Positions 1 through 11,045 of a DNA stretch of 64,000 nt are shown piece after piece. This stretch comes from Ovis canadensis (taxonomy: Eukaryota > Chordata > Mammalia > Artiodactyla > Bovidae). The notes beneath the pieces were generated by a model that was given only the letters and a program-made list of their open reading frames with translations, did no database searches and had not been told where the DNA came from. The stretch lies in contig NC_091262.1 in NCBI RefSeq assembly GCF_042477335.2, forward strand, positions 67,814,001 through 67,878,000, given 5' to 3'. Within the stretch, counting starts at the first letter, position 1. Every line of letters begins with the position of its first letter. The position numbers and the translations under genes are program-made.

Positions 1-13
1 TGAACTGAACTGA
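1..13 (+). repeat. Tail of a BovB/Bov-tA element cut by the window edge
   Basis: The first 13 bases are a TGAAC-type pentamer run. The same run ends every plus-strand BovB LINE and many Bov-tA SINEs in this window. The body of the element must lie upstream of the window. Confidence 0.6.
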
Positions 14-15
14 TT

Positions 16-403
16 TTTGTTTTATTATTATTTATTTTTAATTAAAGGGTAATTGCTTTACAGTATTGTGTTGTTTTCTACCAAACATTAACATGAATCA
101 GCTAAAGGTTACCCAAGTCACCTCCCATTTAAACATCCCTCCCAACTCACTCTTCATCCCACCCCTCCAGGTTGCTACGGAGCCCTGTTGGAGATCTGTA
201 AGTCACATGGCAAAATCCCACTGGCTATCTATTTTACATATGGTAATGTATGTTTCCATGTTACTCTTTCCATACATCCTACCCTCCTCCTTCATCCCCT
301 CCTGACCCCATGTCCATAAATTTGTTCTCCATGTCTGTGTCCCCACTGCTGCTCTACAAATAGGTTCATCAGTACCATCCTTCTAGATTTCATATACATG
401 CCT
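16..403 (-). mobile_element. L1 LINE 3' end fragment
   Basis: Read on the minus strand this is the 3' end of an artiodactyl L1, with an A-rich tail near 16-45 and the familiar L1 3'-end text (complement of 'ctatctattttacatatgg' near 224-242). It has no usable reading frame; the 79-residue frame here is spurious. It abuts a BovB fragment at about 404. Confidence 0.7.
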
Positions 404-1400
404 TCAGTTCAGTTCACATCAGTCTCTCAGTCATGTCTGATTCTTTGCAACCCCAGGAACTACAGCACTCCAGGCCTCCCTGTCCATCACCAACTCCCGG
501 AGTCCACCCGAACCCATATCCATTGAGTCGGTGATGCCATCCAGCCATCTCATCTTCTGTCTTCCCCTTTTCCTCCTGCCTTCAATCTTTCCCAGCATCA
601 GGGTCTTTTCAAATGAATCAGCTCTCCACATCAGGTGGACAAAGTATTGGCGTTTCAGCTCCAACATCAACCCTTCCATTGAACAACCAGGATTGATCTC
701 CTTTAGGATGGACTGGTTGGATCTCCTTGCAGTCCAAGGGACTCTCAAGAGTCTTCTCCTACACCACACTTCAAAAGCATCAATTCTTCGACACTCAGCT
801 TTCTTTATAGTCCAACTCTCACATCCATGCATGACCACTGGAAAACCATACCCTTGACTAGATGGACCTTTGTTGGCAAAGTAATGTCTCTGCTTTTTAA
901 TATACTGTCTAGGTTGATCATAACTCTCCTTCCAAGGAGCAAACATCTTTTAATTTCATGGCTGCAATCAGCATCTGCAGTGATTTTGGAGACCAAGGAA
1001 AAAAAGTCAGCCACTGTTTCCACTGTTTCCCCATCTATTTCCCATGAAGTGATGGGACCAGATGCCATGGTCTTAGTTTTCTATATGCTAAGCTTTAAGC
1101 CAACTTTTTCACTCTCCTCTTTCACTTTCATCAAGAGACTCTTTAGTTCTTCTTCACTTTCTGCCATAAGGGTGGTGTCATCTGCATATCTGAGGTTATT
1201 GATATTTCTCCCGGCAATCTTGATTCCAGCTTGTGCTTCATCCAGCCCAGAGTTCCTCATGATGTACTCTGTATGTAATTTAAATAAGCAGGGTGACAAT
1301 GTACAGCCTTAATGTACCCCTTTCCCGATTTGGAACCAGTCTGTTGTTCCATGTCCAGTTCTAAATGTTGCTTCCTGACCTGCATACAGAGAATACCAAA
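404..1400 (-). mobile_element. BovB LINE, 5'-truncated, broken reverse transcriptase
   Basis: Minus-strand BovB (RTE clade non-LTR retrotransposon). The 3' tail lies at 404-420 and the sequence runs back into the reverse transcriptase. Peptide pieces include the catalytic RYADDTTLM (motif C) in the frame at 1081-1299 and the post-[17 protein letters not shown] in the frame at 431-946. The coding region is spread over three frames with frameshifts, so no enzyme is made. The N-terminal endonuclease is missing. The long plus-strand frames across this stretch are antisense shadows. Confidence 0.93.
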
Positions 1401-1619
1401 GAATGCCAACGGAAAATAGTATGGCAATTCCTTCAAAACTAAAAATACAGTTATCATATGATCTAGCATTCCCACTCTTGGACATATATTCATAAAAGAC
1501 AAAAATTCTAATTCAAAAAGATACGTGCACCCCAATGTTCACTGCAGCATTATTTATAATAATGAAGACATGGAAGCAAACTAAGGGTTCATCAAGAGAT
1601 GAATGGATATAGAAATGGT

Positions 1620-1837
1620 GAATTGTGAACGTGAAGTTGCTCAGTGGTGTCTGACTCTTTGTGACCCCATGGACTGTAGCCTACCAGGCTTCTCTGTCCA
1701 TGGCGTTTTCCAGGCAAGAGTACTGGAGTGGGTTGCCATTTCCTTCTCCAGGGGATCTTCCCAACCCAGGAATCAAACACAGATCTCCCGCATTGCAGGC
1801 AGACACTTTACCCTCTGAGCCACCAGGGAAGCCCCAA
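1620..1837 (-). mobile_element. Bov-tA SINE inserted in L1
   Basis: Ruminant tRNA-derived SINE in minus orientation. The shared Bov-A/BovB 3' part is at the left, and the complement of the tRNA-like head (ending 'gagccaccagggaagc') is near 1818-1833. A 9-bp direct repeat, agaaatggt, flanks it at 1611-1619 and 1838-1846 and fits a target-site duplication. It is therefore younger than the surrounding L1. Confidence 0.9.
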
Positions 1838-2195
1838 AGAAATGGTACATATACACACTTGAATATTACTCAGCCATTAAAAGGAATGAAATACTGCCAT
1901 TTGCAGCAACATGGATGATTGACATACTAAATGACAAAGAAAGGTAAATATTCTATTATCTCACTCATATGTGTAATCCAAAAAAAATTGTACAAATGAA
2001 CTTATTTACAAAACAGAAATAGACCCATAAACATCCACAGACAGAAATTTATGGTTTACCAAAGAGGGAAGGAGGAAGGAAGGGATAAGTTAGAAGTTTG
2101 GGATTAACAGATACCCAGTACCATATATGAAATAGATAAGATAACAAGGACTTACTGTATAGCAAAGGGAACTATAATAACCCATCATAATAAAG

Positions 2196-2272
2196 TTATG
2201 GAAATGAATCTGAATATATATGGAAATGAATCTATTATGGAAATGAATCTGAATATATATATATATATATAT
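2196..2272. repeat. Short tandem duplication and AT microsatellite
   Basis: The motif 'ggaaatgaatctgaatatat' and shorter variants repeat about three times from 2199, ending in an (AT)n run at 2253-2272. It sits within the degenerate L1 3' region. Confidence 0.75.
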
Positions 2273-2471
2273 GTAACTGAGCCACTTTGCATATACCTGC
2301 AACTGACACAATGTTGTAAATCAACTATACTTTAACTAAAGAAACATACAGCATCTTTGTATGGATGGTATACAATCTTGAAAAATATGCATGACTATGT
2401 TGTACACCTTAAACAAATAACATATTGTTAAGTCTACTACACTTCAATTAAAATATATATGTATATCTAAA

Positions 2472-4490
2472 GATTGGTGTTTGGCTGCAACTGCAATTTG
2501 AAGTTTGGCAGCTTAAAATTTTTCTCTTCCTAGACGTTGTATATATAGATAGGAACCTTCTTTCTCAAAATATTTCAGTGAAATTGAATAGACATTAAAT
2601 TTCAAATACAATAGCATGGATCTCTACTTTTATATTGACAGAGCTTTCTAACAAATATCAGATTTCACAGTGGAAAAATAAAACTGTTTTTCCAGTCTAT
2701 TACAGACAAAACCATCAATGTCAGTTATGGTCCAGAAAATCCAATTTAGGATTTGTCTGAGAAGAACATACTTCCTCCTCCTCCTCAGAAAAGGGTGGTC
2801 CCCACGGTGCAATCCATGATGCATGACAATGTCTGAAGCAGGAATACATATGAACAATGCATGCACATGCATGCAGCCATGCATTTCAGCAAAATCTCAA
2901 TAGAAAGGGATCTCAAGGTTATCTAGAGACTGTTAGGCAGATCTATTTTTAGCCAAGCAACTCTTTATCTACCCACTCCAGGAAATTACAGCCTTGATGT
3001 TAATTATAGCTATGGAAGTGTTACCTGAAAAATTAATTTTTATGATGTGCAAACAGTTAGGTAGATACGCCAGGGAGAAATCGCCACTGATACAGAAAGT
3101 AGTTCCTCCAGAGTCCAATGAGACCATCTGTGCTTTTTCCTGAGATTTTTCCTTTGGTTACATTTGAGCCGCAACATCCACTAGTGGCAAATGTTCTTAT
3201 TTCAAAAAAGAACACCAGGGAAGAACAAAATGAAGTATTTTTTCCTTGTGACTGTCCTTATTAGTATCTATGCTCAAATGCATCAAACTAATGAGGCTGC
3301 GTCATTACATGGAACAGCTGTATTGAGTATTTTGGAAGTTTCAGTACATTGGAAGGATAAAACAAAAAAAGCTATTAGTTAAACACAAGTAGTCATAAAG
3401 TAATAATGAAGACAGTCAAGCAATATGTTGACTTCACTAATAACTACTACATGTGGTGTAGAGTGGAATTTTAACATATTCATTTGTTTCCCCAAGCATA
3501 AATTACTAAAAGCTACATTCGAAATACAGGGCATGCTGTAAAAACTTTTTCCATTACAAAGTGTGATCCCAGTACATTTAAACTCTCCTTTTTATTTAGA
3601 AACAGGACAAAAACACATTAACTTCTAATATCATCAATATGATGCTCAATTCATTTGCTTATTCTTAAGGTTAAAATAAATCATATCACTATTTTGCACA
3701 TTTAAGTGAAAAATCCAATGAAAAATAATAAAATTTGGAGAAAATACTAAGTCCTTAATCTCAATCCTCAGTATATGATAGTGAAATTGAATTCATAATT
3801 AAATCATGCCATGAGCATTCCAAAATTAAACAGAAATGACAATTGTATAATTACAAATGGGTAACAAGAAATATTTAATCCTTCTGGCATTGTTGCTTAG
3901 TATATTCCATTATTAGCTGAATTTTTTCAATCACAATAATCCTACAATCCCTTCTGCTCCCTGTAACACAGCTTATTCAGCATAATATTGGATACAGTTC
4001 AATACAACCTTACACTAAAATTCTCCAAACCTACCAGAGAGAAAATAAGAAGAACTTCTTTTCATTCAGTGTATCAGAAAATTTATAGAATTTTACCTGC
4101 AATCAAAGAGCACACTGGAAGCCTCTTTCAATTGACCTTTACCTGATATTAACAAAGTCAAGTGATATTTCTCTAGAAACTATATCTATAGCTACTGCAT
4201 GAATATTTAAGAAACAACATAGCCCATTTTTTTCTCTCTGCAACAGAAAGCACTGCTTCAGATCTTCTGAACAATATGCTAATCTTCAGCTTTATCATGA
4301 TGTCTCCATTTTTTCTTAGCAGTTAAGTATGGATAGGTCTAGACGAAACTGTGAAGTCGGTACCTTCTCCCAGATTCCTTTTCAATGCCTCATTTTCTCC
4401 TTCCACTAATACCCCAACCTCCTCCTGGGCTCTCATATTCTTTCCTGAATGTAAGAGTCTCCTCCTTCCAGCTCTTATGTACTAGTTTGT
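2472..4490. other. Unique-looking AT-rich sequence, no gene seen
   Basis: No repeat I can name and no supported gene. It contains a 63-codon frame (3191-3382) with an internal ATG at 3230 that starts a signal-peptide-like stretch (MKYFFLVTVLISIYAQ). There is no clear splice donor or promoter to make this more than a curiosity. Confidence 0.4.
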
Positions 4491-4555
4491 TAATTCATTC
4501 AATATTTACTGAATATTGACTACGTGCCAGGCATTAGACACTGGAGTAAGTATGC
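4491..4555 (-). repeat. L2 3'-end fragment (ancient)
   Basis: Resembles the complement of the L2 LINE 3' end, with 'actacgtgccaggcatt' near 4519. Short and diverged; called by eye. Confidence 0.45.
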
Positions 4556-5638
4556 TTTTCTTTCATGCATGAAAATAGCCATCTGTTCAGTGTTCTGCTC
4601 TCTCAGGGTCCTGTTCCTGTTATTTTAATAAAGTTATTCATGCTGTGATATTGATGGGTGAAAACTGTATAATCCGCTACCTTTCAAATGATGTACAGCA
4701 CTTCATACGTACATGCTGAATTTTAAGCAGCCAAGTAAATTAAGTTGAAATCTTCATTTCTAGAATTTTGGGGGCCATCGGATGTTTCTTATGATAAAGG
4801 TGCGTACAGAAGACTTCATTGTAGAATGGGTCAATGTCAGAGAGACTAGAACTGGAAATTAGCCTGGCCTCCAGAAGTGAGCACAGTATTCTGAGGACTG
4901 ACAGCGTCAGGGAAATGTAGAAGGGAGAAAGGTCATTCCAGAAGGTGTCAGGGGAGTAAAATAACCTGCAACTGTCACTTCTCACCTGCGTTTCTGCACA
5001 CAGCCTCCTTATTGGAGTGACTGCTTCCAGTCTTGCCCCTCTTTAATCTGTCCTTGATGTCACCTGGAGTGACTTTCTAAAATATTATATTCGTTAGTGA
5101 CTCTACAATCAAGTGACTTAAATTTTATTATCTCTTAGCTTTTGTAAATTATGAATCTGGGCATGGTTTAGCTAGGTCTCCTCAGAATCTTACACAAGGC
5201 CATAATCAAGGTGTCAGCTGAAGGTGCAGAGAACTCAAGTCTCAACTGAAGGAGGATCCATTCACATGTTCAGTCACAGGTTGCTGACAGGACTCAGTGC
5301 CTCTTAGGCTATCGCACTAAGGGCCTCAACCTGCCTGACTCCATCCTACAGCAACGTTGAGCTAAATGCAGTCACTCAGTTCCCCCAATTCATCATGATT
5401 TCCCTCCTATCCAGACCTTGGCACATTCTATTTTCATTCCCTGGAATTTCACTTGTAGTAAAGTATATGCATACATGTCATACTTAAAGTCTTAGGTCTA
5501 GAAGAGATTCTCAAGAGAATAAGTATAAAAAGTTCTCCATTATTTTTATGTCGACTCCACCCCTGTCATCAGCTAACATCCCATTGCTTTACATCCCATT
5601 GCAGCAGCAAAACTCTTCAAAAAATTATCTGTACTCTT
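4556..5638. other. Unique-looking sequence, no gene seen
   Basis: No recognisable repeat, RNA or protein-coding signal. The 81-codon minus-strand frame at 4740-4985 has no features of a known protein. Confidence 0.35.
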
Positions 5639-5639
5639 C

Positions 5640-6128
5640 TGTGTAAAGCAGAGACGTTACTTTGCTGACAAAGGTCCACATAGTCAAAGCTATGGTTTTT
5701 CCAGTAACATGTATGGATGTGAGAGTTGGACCATAAAGAAGGCTGAGCGCCAAAGAATTGATGCTTTTGAACTGTGGTGTTAGAGAAGACTCTTGAGAGT
5801 CCCTTGGACTGCAAGGAGATCAAACCAATCAATCCTAAAGCAAATCAGTCCTGAATATTCATTGGATGGACTGATGCTGAAGCTGAAGCTCCAGAACTTT
5901 GGCCACTTGATGGGAAGAACCGACTCATTAGAAAAGACCCTGATACTGGGAAAGATTGAAGGCAGGAGGAGAAGGAGGTGACAGAGGACAGGATGGTTGG
6001 ATGGCATCACTGACTCGATGGACATGAGTTTGAGCAGGCTCTGGGAGATGGTAAAGGACAGCGAAGCCTGGCGTGCTGCAGTCCATGGGGTCACAAAATT
6101 TGGACACAACTGAGTGACTGAACAACAA
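5640..6128 (+). mobile_element. BovB LINE 3' end, 5'-truncated
   Basis: Plus-strand BovB covering the region after the reverse transcriptase. It encodes pieces such as [22 protein letters not shown] (5793-5981) and ends in the BovB tail near 6110-6128. An in-frame stop and frameshifts break it. Confidence 0.93.
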
Positions 6129-6246
6129 CAGAAACTCTTTTGTGTTCAGTCCCCACCACCCATTCTCTCTTGAAACTACTTCAGTTGGGTGTTTATCTCT
6201 GTCATGTTGTTCAATCCAATGGCCAATTCTCTGTCCTGATAATTCT

Positions 6247-6494
6247 TCAGTTCAGTTCAGTCACTCAGTCATTTCCAACTCTTCATGACTCCATGGACTG
6301 CAGCATGCCAGGCCTCCCTGTCCAACACCAACTCCCAGAGTTTACTCAAACTCATGTCCTTTGAGTCGGTGATGCCATCCAACCATCTCGTCCTCTCTCA
6401 TTCATTCCTTCTCCTCCTGCCTTCAATCCGCCCCAGCATCAGGGTCTTTTTCAATGAGTCAGTTCTTCACATCAGGTAGCCAAATATTGGAGTT
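6247..6494 (-). mobile_element. BovB LINE 3' end fragment
   Basis: The tail pentamers at 6247-6260 read on the minus strand into the last ~230 bp of BovB. Lies about 120 bp from the plus-strand copy at 5640-6128, so the two form a tail-to-tail inverted pair. Confidence 0.92.
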
Positions 6495-6745
6495 AATACT
6501 TGGCTATTAGCATTTGATACAGCTGATCACACCCTCCCTCTTTGCTGTGCTCTCTTCATTTGGCTACGATACCACACTCAATAGTTTTCCTTTAACCTCA
6601 GCGGTTACTTCTTCGTGGATTCCTTTACAGGTTCCTATTTCCTTCCAGAATAAAGTCAGTACTTGATCTTTTTCTATTCTCTATCTACATTTATCCTCTT
6701 AATAGTCTCTTTCAGATTCATGACTTTAAATACCATTTATATGCT

Positions 6746-7014
6746 GCTGCTGCTGCTAAGTCACTTCAGTCGTGTCCGACTCTGTGCAACCCCATAGACA
6801 GCAGCCCATCAGGCTCCCCCATCCCTTGGATTCTCCAGGCAAGAACACTGGAGTGAGTAGCCATTTCCTTCTCCAATGCATGAAAGTGAAAAGTGAAAGT
6901 GAAAGAGAAGTCGTGTCTGACTCTTCGCAACCGCATGGACTGTAGCCTACCAGGCTCTTTCATCCATGGGATTTTCCAGGCAAGAGTACTGGAGTGGGGT
7001 GCCATTGCCTTCTC
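6746..7014 (-). mobile_element. Bov-A2 dimeric SINE
   Basis: Two Bov-A units in minus orientation joined by a 'gaaagtgaaaagtgaaagtg' linker near 6883-6902, with the (TGC)n complement of the tail at the left edge. Flanked by an imperfect 13-bp repeat (ccatttatatgct at 6733-6745, ccatttacatgct at 7015-7027), a likely target-site duplication. Confidence 0.9.
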
Positions 7015-7040
7015 CCATTTACATGCTAGTAATTCCCAAC

Positions 7041-8403
7041 AACAGACTGGTTCCAAATAGGAAAAGGAGTACATCAAGGCTGTATATTGTCACCCTGCTA
7101 ATTTAACTTATATGCAGAGTACATCATGAGAAATGCTGGGCTGGAGGAAACACAAGCTGGAATCAAGATTGCCGGGAGAAATATCAATAACCTCAGATAT
7201 GCAGATGACACCACCCTTATGGCAGAAAGTGAAGAAGAACTAAAGAGCCTCTTGATGAAAGTGAAAGGGGAGTGAAAAAAGTTGGCCTAAAGCTCAACAT
7301 TCAGAAAACTAGAGTAAGCCAGAAAGAAAAACACCAATACAGTATACTAATACATATATATGGAATTTAGAAAGATGGCAATGACGACCCTGTATGCCAG
7401 ACAGCAAAAAAGACACAGATGTGTATAACGGACTTTTGGACTCAGAGGGAGAGGGAGAGGGTGGAATGATTTGGGAGAATGGCATTGTAACATGTATACT
7501 ATCATGTAAGAATCGAATCGCCAGTCTATGTCCGACGCAGGGTACAGCATGCTTGGGGCTGGTGCACGGTGATGACCCAGAGAGATGTTATGGGGAGGGA
7601 GCTGGGAGTGGGGTTCATGTTTGGGAACGCATGTACACCCGTGGTGGAGTCATGTCAATGTATGGCAAAACCAATACAGTATTGTAAAGTAAAAATAAAA
7701 ATTTAAAAAAAAATTATCCAAGAGCTATATACAACTCAAAAAAAAAAAAAAAGAAAACTAAGATCATGGCATCTGGTCCCATCACTTCATGGCAAATAGA
7801 TGGGGAAACAGTGGAAACAGTGGCTGACTTTATTTTTCTGGGCTCCAAAATCACTGCAGATGCTGATTGCAGCCATGAAATTAAAAGACGCTTACTCCTT
7901 GGAAGGAAAGTTATGACCAACCTAGACAGCATATTAAAAAGCAGAGATATTACTTTGCCAACAAAGGTCCATCTAGTCAAGGGTCATGCATGGATGTGAG
8001 AGTTGGACTATAAAGAAAGCTGAGCACCGAAGAATTGATGCTTTTGAACTGTGGTGTTGGAGAAGACTCTTGAGAGTCCCTTGGACTGCAAGGAGATCCA
8101 ACCAGTCCATCCTAAAGGAGATCAGTCCTGGGTGTTCATTGGAAGAGCTGATGTTGAAGCTGAAACACCAATACTTTGTCCACCTGATGCGGAGAGCTGA
8201 CTCATTTGAAAAGACCCTGACGCTGGGAAAGATTGAGGGCAGGAGGAGAAGGGGACGACAGAGGATGAGATGGTTGGATGGCATCACTGACTCGATGGAC
8301 ATGGGTGGACTCTGGGAGTTGGTGATGGACAGGAAGGCCTGGCATGCTGTGGTTCATGGGGTCACAGAGTCGGACACGACTGAGTGACTGAACTAAACTG
8401 AAC
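7041..8403 (+). mobile_element. BovB LINE, split by a nested L1
   Basis: Plus-strand BovB starting within reverse transcriptase motif B, through RYADD near 7195, to the tail at 8391-8403. The frame at 7766-7999 and the 133-codon frame at 7986-8387 are post-RT pieces. A flanking 7-bp repeat tcccaac (7034-7040, 8404-8410) may be its target-site duplication. A young L1 interrupts it at 7312-7751. Frameshifts and the insertion make it non-functional. Confidence 0.93.
7312..7751 (+). mobile_element. Young ruminant L1 3' end nested in BovB, with A-rich double tail
   Basis: The last ~370 bp of a ruminant L1, nearly the same as the L1 at 15215-15874 and, inverted, 51003-51292. It is flanked by 9-bp repeats agaaaacta at 7303-7311 and 7752-7760, and BovB resumes in register after the second copy. 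The tail is unusual: an A-rich run (about 7686-7713), some 25 bp of other sequence (7714-7738), then a second A run to 7752. This fits a short 3' transduction but could be tail mutation. Confidence 0.88.
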
Positions 8404-8410
8404 TCCCAAC

Positions 8411-9339
8411 TTATACCTCTAAGCCAGACCTCTCTTCTGAACTCCAGACCTGTATAATCAACCTATTACTCTTCAGCACAACTCGGATATTATATCATAC
8501 AGGGTCCAAATAAGAAACAGAAACAGGCATACTAAAATTAGACATTTGAGGGGGGCTTATTGACAAGATAACCATTCACAAAGGTGTGAGCATAGCCTAG
8601 GAGCCTCATCCTCATAGTACATACTGCAGTGACTCTGGGTCATTAGCAGCAGAGTTATTAAGACCATAAGTATGAAGTGATGAGGGAAAGGAATTGTTAC
8701 TAGAAAGTGGAAGGTTAGAACTGTGTAGATGAGACCACCAGGAGACTAGCAGTATTAATGACATCAGGGAACACAGAGACCTTGAGTAAAACTTCACTGT
8801 GAGGAAGCCAATAAAACAGATCCAGTCTATAGATCAGTCTCCTTCCTCTCAGTCTCTGTGCTCCTCATAAGCTAAACATAATCAGAGGCTGAAGAGCAAA
8901 GGGATCCCACTGATGAAATGGGCATACATCAGTTTCCTGGGGCAGGGAGCAAAGCAAAGAAGACTAGAGAAAGGATCTTAGGGAACGAAAGGAAATAATC
9001 TACATTCACATGTAACAGACACCTCAAGATTAACATTTCTAAAGCTCAACATTTTCCATGAAAACCTGCTCCACCTTTAGCCTTCCCTGTCACAGGATGT
9101 GACTTCATCCTTCCAGTTGCTCTCGGGGTCATTCTTGCCATTCTTGACTCCACATTTCTCTCAAAATGACAGCGAATCTGTCAGGAAACTCTGTGGTCTC
9201 TGTGTTTGAAATATAATCAGCCTCCCTATCTACAAGTTCTGTATCTCCAACCATATAATAAAAAAGAAAAATACAGAAAGCTCCAAAAGCAAAATTTGAA
9301 TTTGCCTCTCACCAGCATCTATTTTATAGCATGTATATC
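8411..9339. other. No gene seen
   Basis: Unique-looking or ancient-repeat sequence. A stretch around 8490-8900 has the feel of an old LTR or DNA transposon, but I cannot name it. The 61-codon minus-strand frame at 8612-8797 is unsupported. Confidence 0.3.
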
Positions 9340-9512
9340 TCATGGCTCAGATTGTAAAGAATCCAGCACCTGAGTTAGGAAGATCCTCTGGAAGAGGGCA
9401 TGGCAACCCACTCCAGTATTCTTGCCTGGAGAATCCCCATGGGCAGAGGAGCCTGGTGTGCTACAGTCCACGGGGTCACAAACAGTCGGATACAGCTGAG
9501 CAACAAAGTACA
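9340..9512 (+). mobile_element. Bov-tA SINE
   Basis: Plus-orientation Bov-tA: a worn tRNA-like head (near 9343-9385), then the Bov-A body with 'ccactccagtattcttgcct' at 9409-9428 and an end near 9507. Diverged, lacking a clear target-site duplication. Confidence 0.85.
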
Positions 9513-10959
9513 GCATGCATGTGTATCTGTGAGTATTTACATTTATTTATATTGTGTTAGGCATGTTAAGTAATCCAGAGATAATTTAAAGTAAATGGGA
9601 GGATATGCCAGGTTATATGCAATACTAGGTCATTTCATTTAAAGAACTTGAGAATCCACACATTTTGGTATCGCTGGGAATCCTGGAATCAATCACCTGG
9701 AGATACTGCAGGACAGCTGTATATCCAGAGGCCTCACACTTCCCAGCATCTTTGTAAAACCATTATGTCTTGACTGAACTTCCACAACAACAACAACAGG
9801 CAATATTGTTAAAACATCTTTGTGGTCAACTTTTATGAAACACCTGTGAAAATTCATCTATGTATACAGATGAATGTGGTCCCTAGTTTTGATACTTAAC
9901 AGTAGAAATTACATATAATTCTGCTTTTTGAATGATATTCCTGTTCCTACTCATCACATATTGTTTAAAAAATAAATACAGAGTTAATACAGTTGAGAGA
10001 TTGGGAATTGCCTTTAATTATATACTTACAGTTTCACACAAAAATCTGAAAAGCTCCAAGAAAATTACATGTCTGCCCCAGCAAGTCTGTAATGGTAAAT
10101 GAGGAAATGAAGGCAGATTACTAAAAATACATTTAAATAATCCTCTTTTGTAAAACATGCTAAGCTTTGCCTGTCTAAGTCAGTTTTGGCACAGAAACTC
10201 TGACTATGACAGTAAAAATATATGGATATATTTTGGAACTATCCCAGGTCCAGAAAATGCCAAGATAATTAGCAAGTTTACAAACTGGGCTGTGCTACCT
10301 TTTCTAAAGCAATACCTCAAACTTAACCAAAGTCTTTCCCACCTTAATGATTACCTGTTTTTGGAAAACAGGTTGCTCTAGCTCTTTGAAACAGAAATTA
10401 AAGTGAAAAAATCAGCTTCTTCTAACTGAAAGTTATCATTCCAGTGGCACATTAAATTGGAAGTATGCAAAATAAAAGCAAAATTAGTATTAATTAGAAA
10501 AATGATCAACAGTCTAGATATATTTGGTGTGTCTCATTAAACATACACTAGTTCTTTTAGGTTTTAAAACAGAAAATAAAAATATTACGTCTTAGAATGT
10601 ACAGGATTGTGTCAGCTTACATTTCACCATGATATATCAAGCTCATGTTACATTCATACCTTCATTAATAACGATCTGATAGCTCCTTTATTTTAGTCAA
10701 TTATCTGTTTTCTATTCACAATGTATCCAACTTAATTTATTAAAAGAAATGTATAAAATATAATAAAACGCAAGTTAAACTGCATTTTTATGGCTATAAT
10801 CTTTGAACTGACTGAATTATAGGCTGTCTAGAAACTTAGTCAAATAATCAGTAATTTATATGATTTATGTTGTATATGTACTTAGTACTATAAGAATAGT
10901 AATAGCTAAATTTTGACTGATTATTATCTTTTAACCATAGTGCAAACCAATTAAAACAC
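9513..10959. other. AT-rich sequence, no gene seen
   Basis: Apart from a (CAA)n run at 9783-9798, nothing can be named. The 74-codon frame at 10157-10381 has no recognisable domain and is probably chance. Confidence 0.35.
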
Positions 10960-11045
10960 ATTAACTTATTAATAGTCATAACAACCCAGTAGGGTAGCTA
11001 TTAATAAGTTATCCCCAAATGACTTTAAACTAGGGTTATCTACCA
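10960..11045 (-). repeat. MIR-like fragment (ancient SINE)
   Basis: The phrase pattern 'cataacaacccagtagggtagctatta' (in part) then 'ttatcccc' follows the complement of the MIR core and tail. Weak match by eye. Confidence 0.35.

Larger units (their letters stand above)
1401..2470 (+). mobile_element. Old L1 3' region, split by a Bov-tA SINE
   Basis: Degenerate plus-strand L1: end of ORF2 and 3' UTR, with L1-typical phrases such as 'gcagcattatttataat' near 1544 and 'ctcagccattaaaagg' near 1869. It is interrupted at 1620-1837 by a minus-strand Bov-tA. Two L1-like tail sections follow each other (near 2320 and 2450), so this may be two fused fragments. No open frame survives. Confidence 0.75.

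Noticed and set aside
431-1312. Overlapping long frames on both strands
   Set aside because: They are the sense and antisense frames of one broken BovB; sense pieces carry BovB RT motifs.
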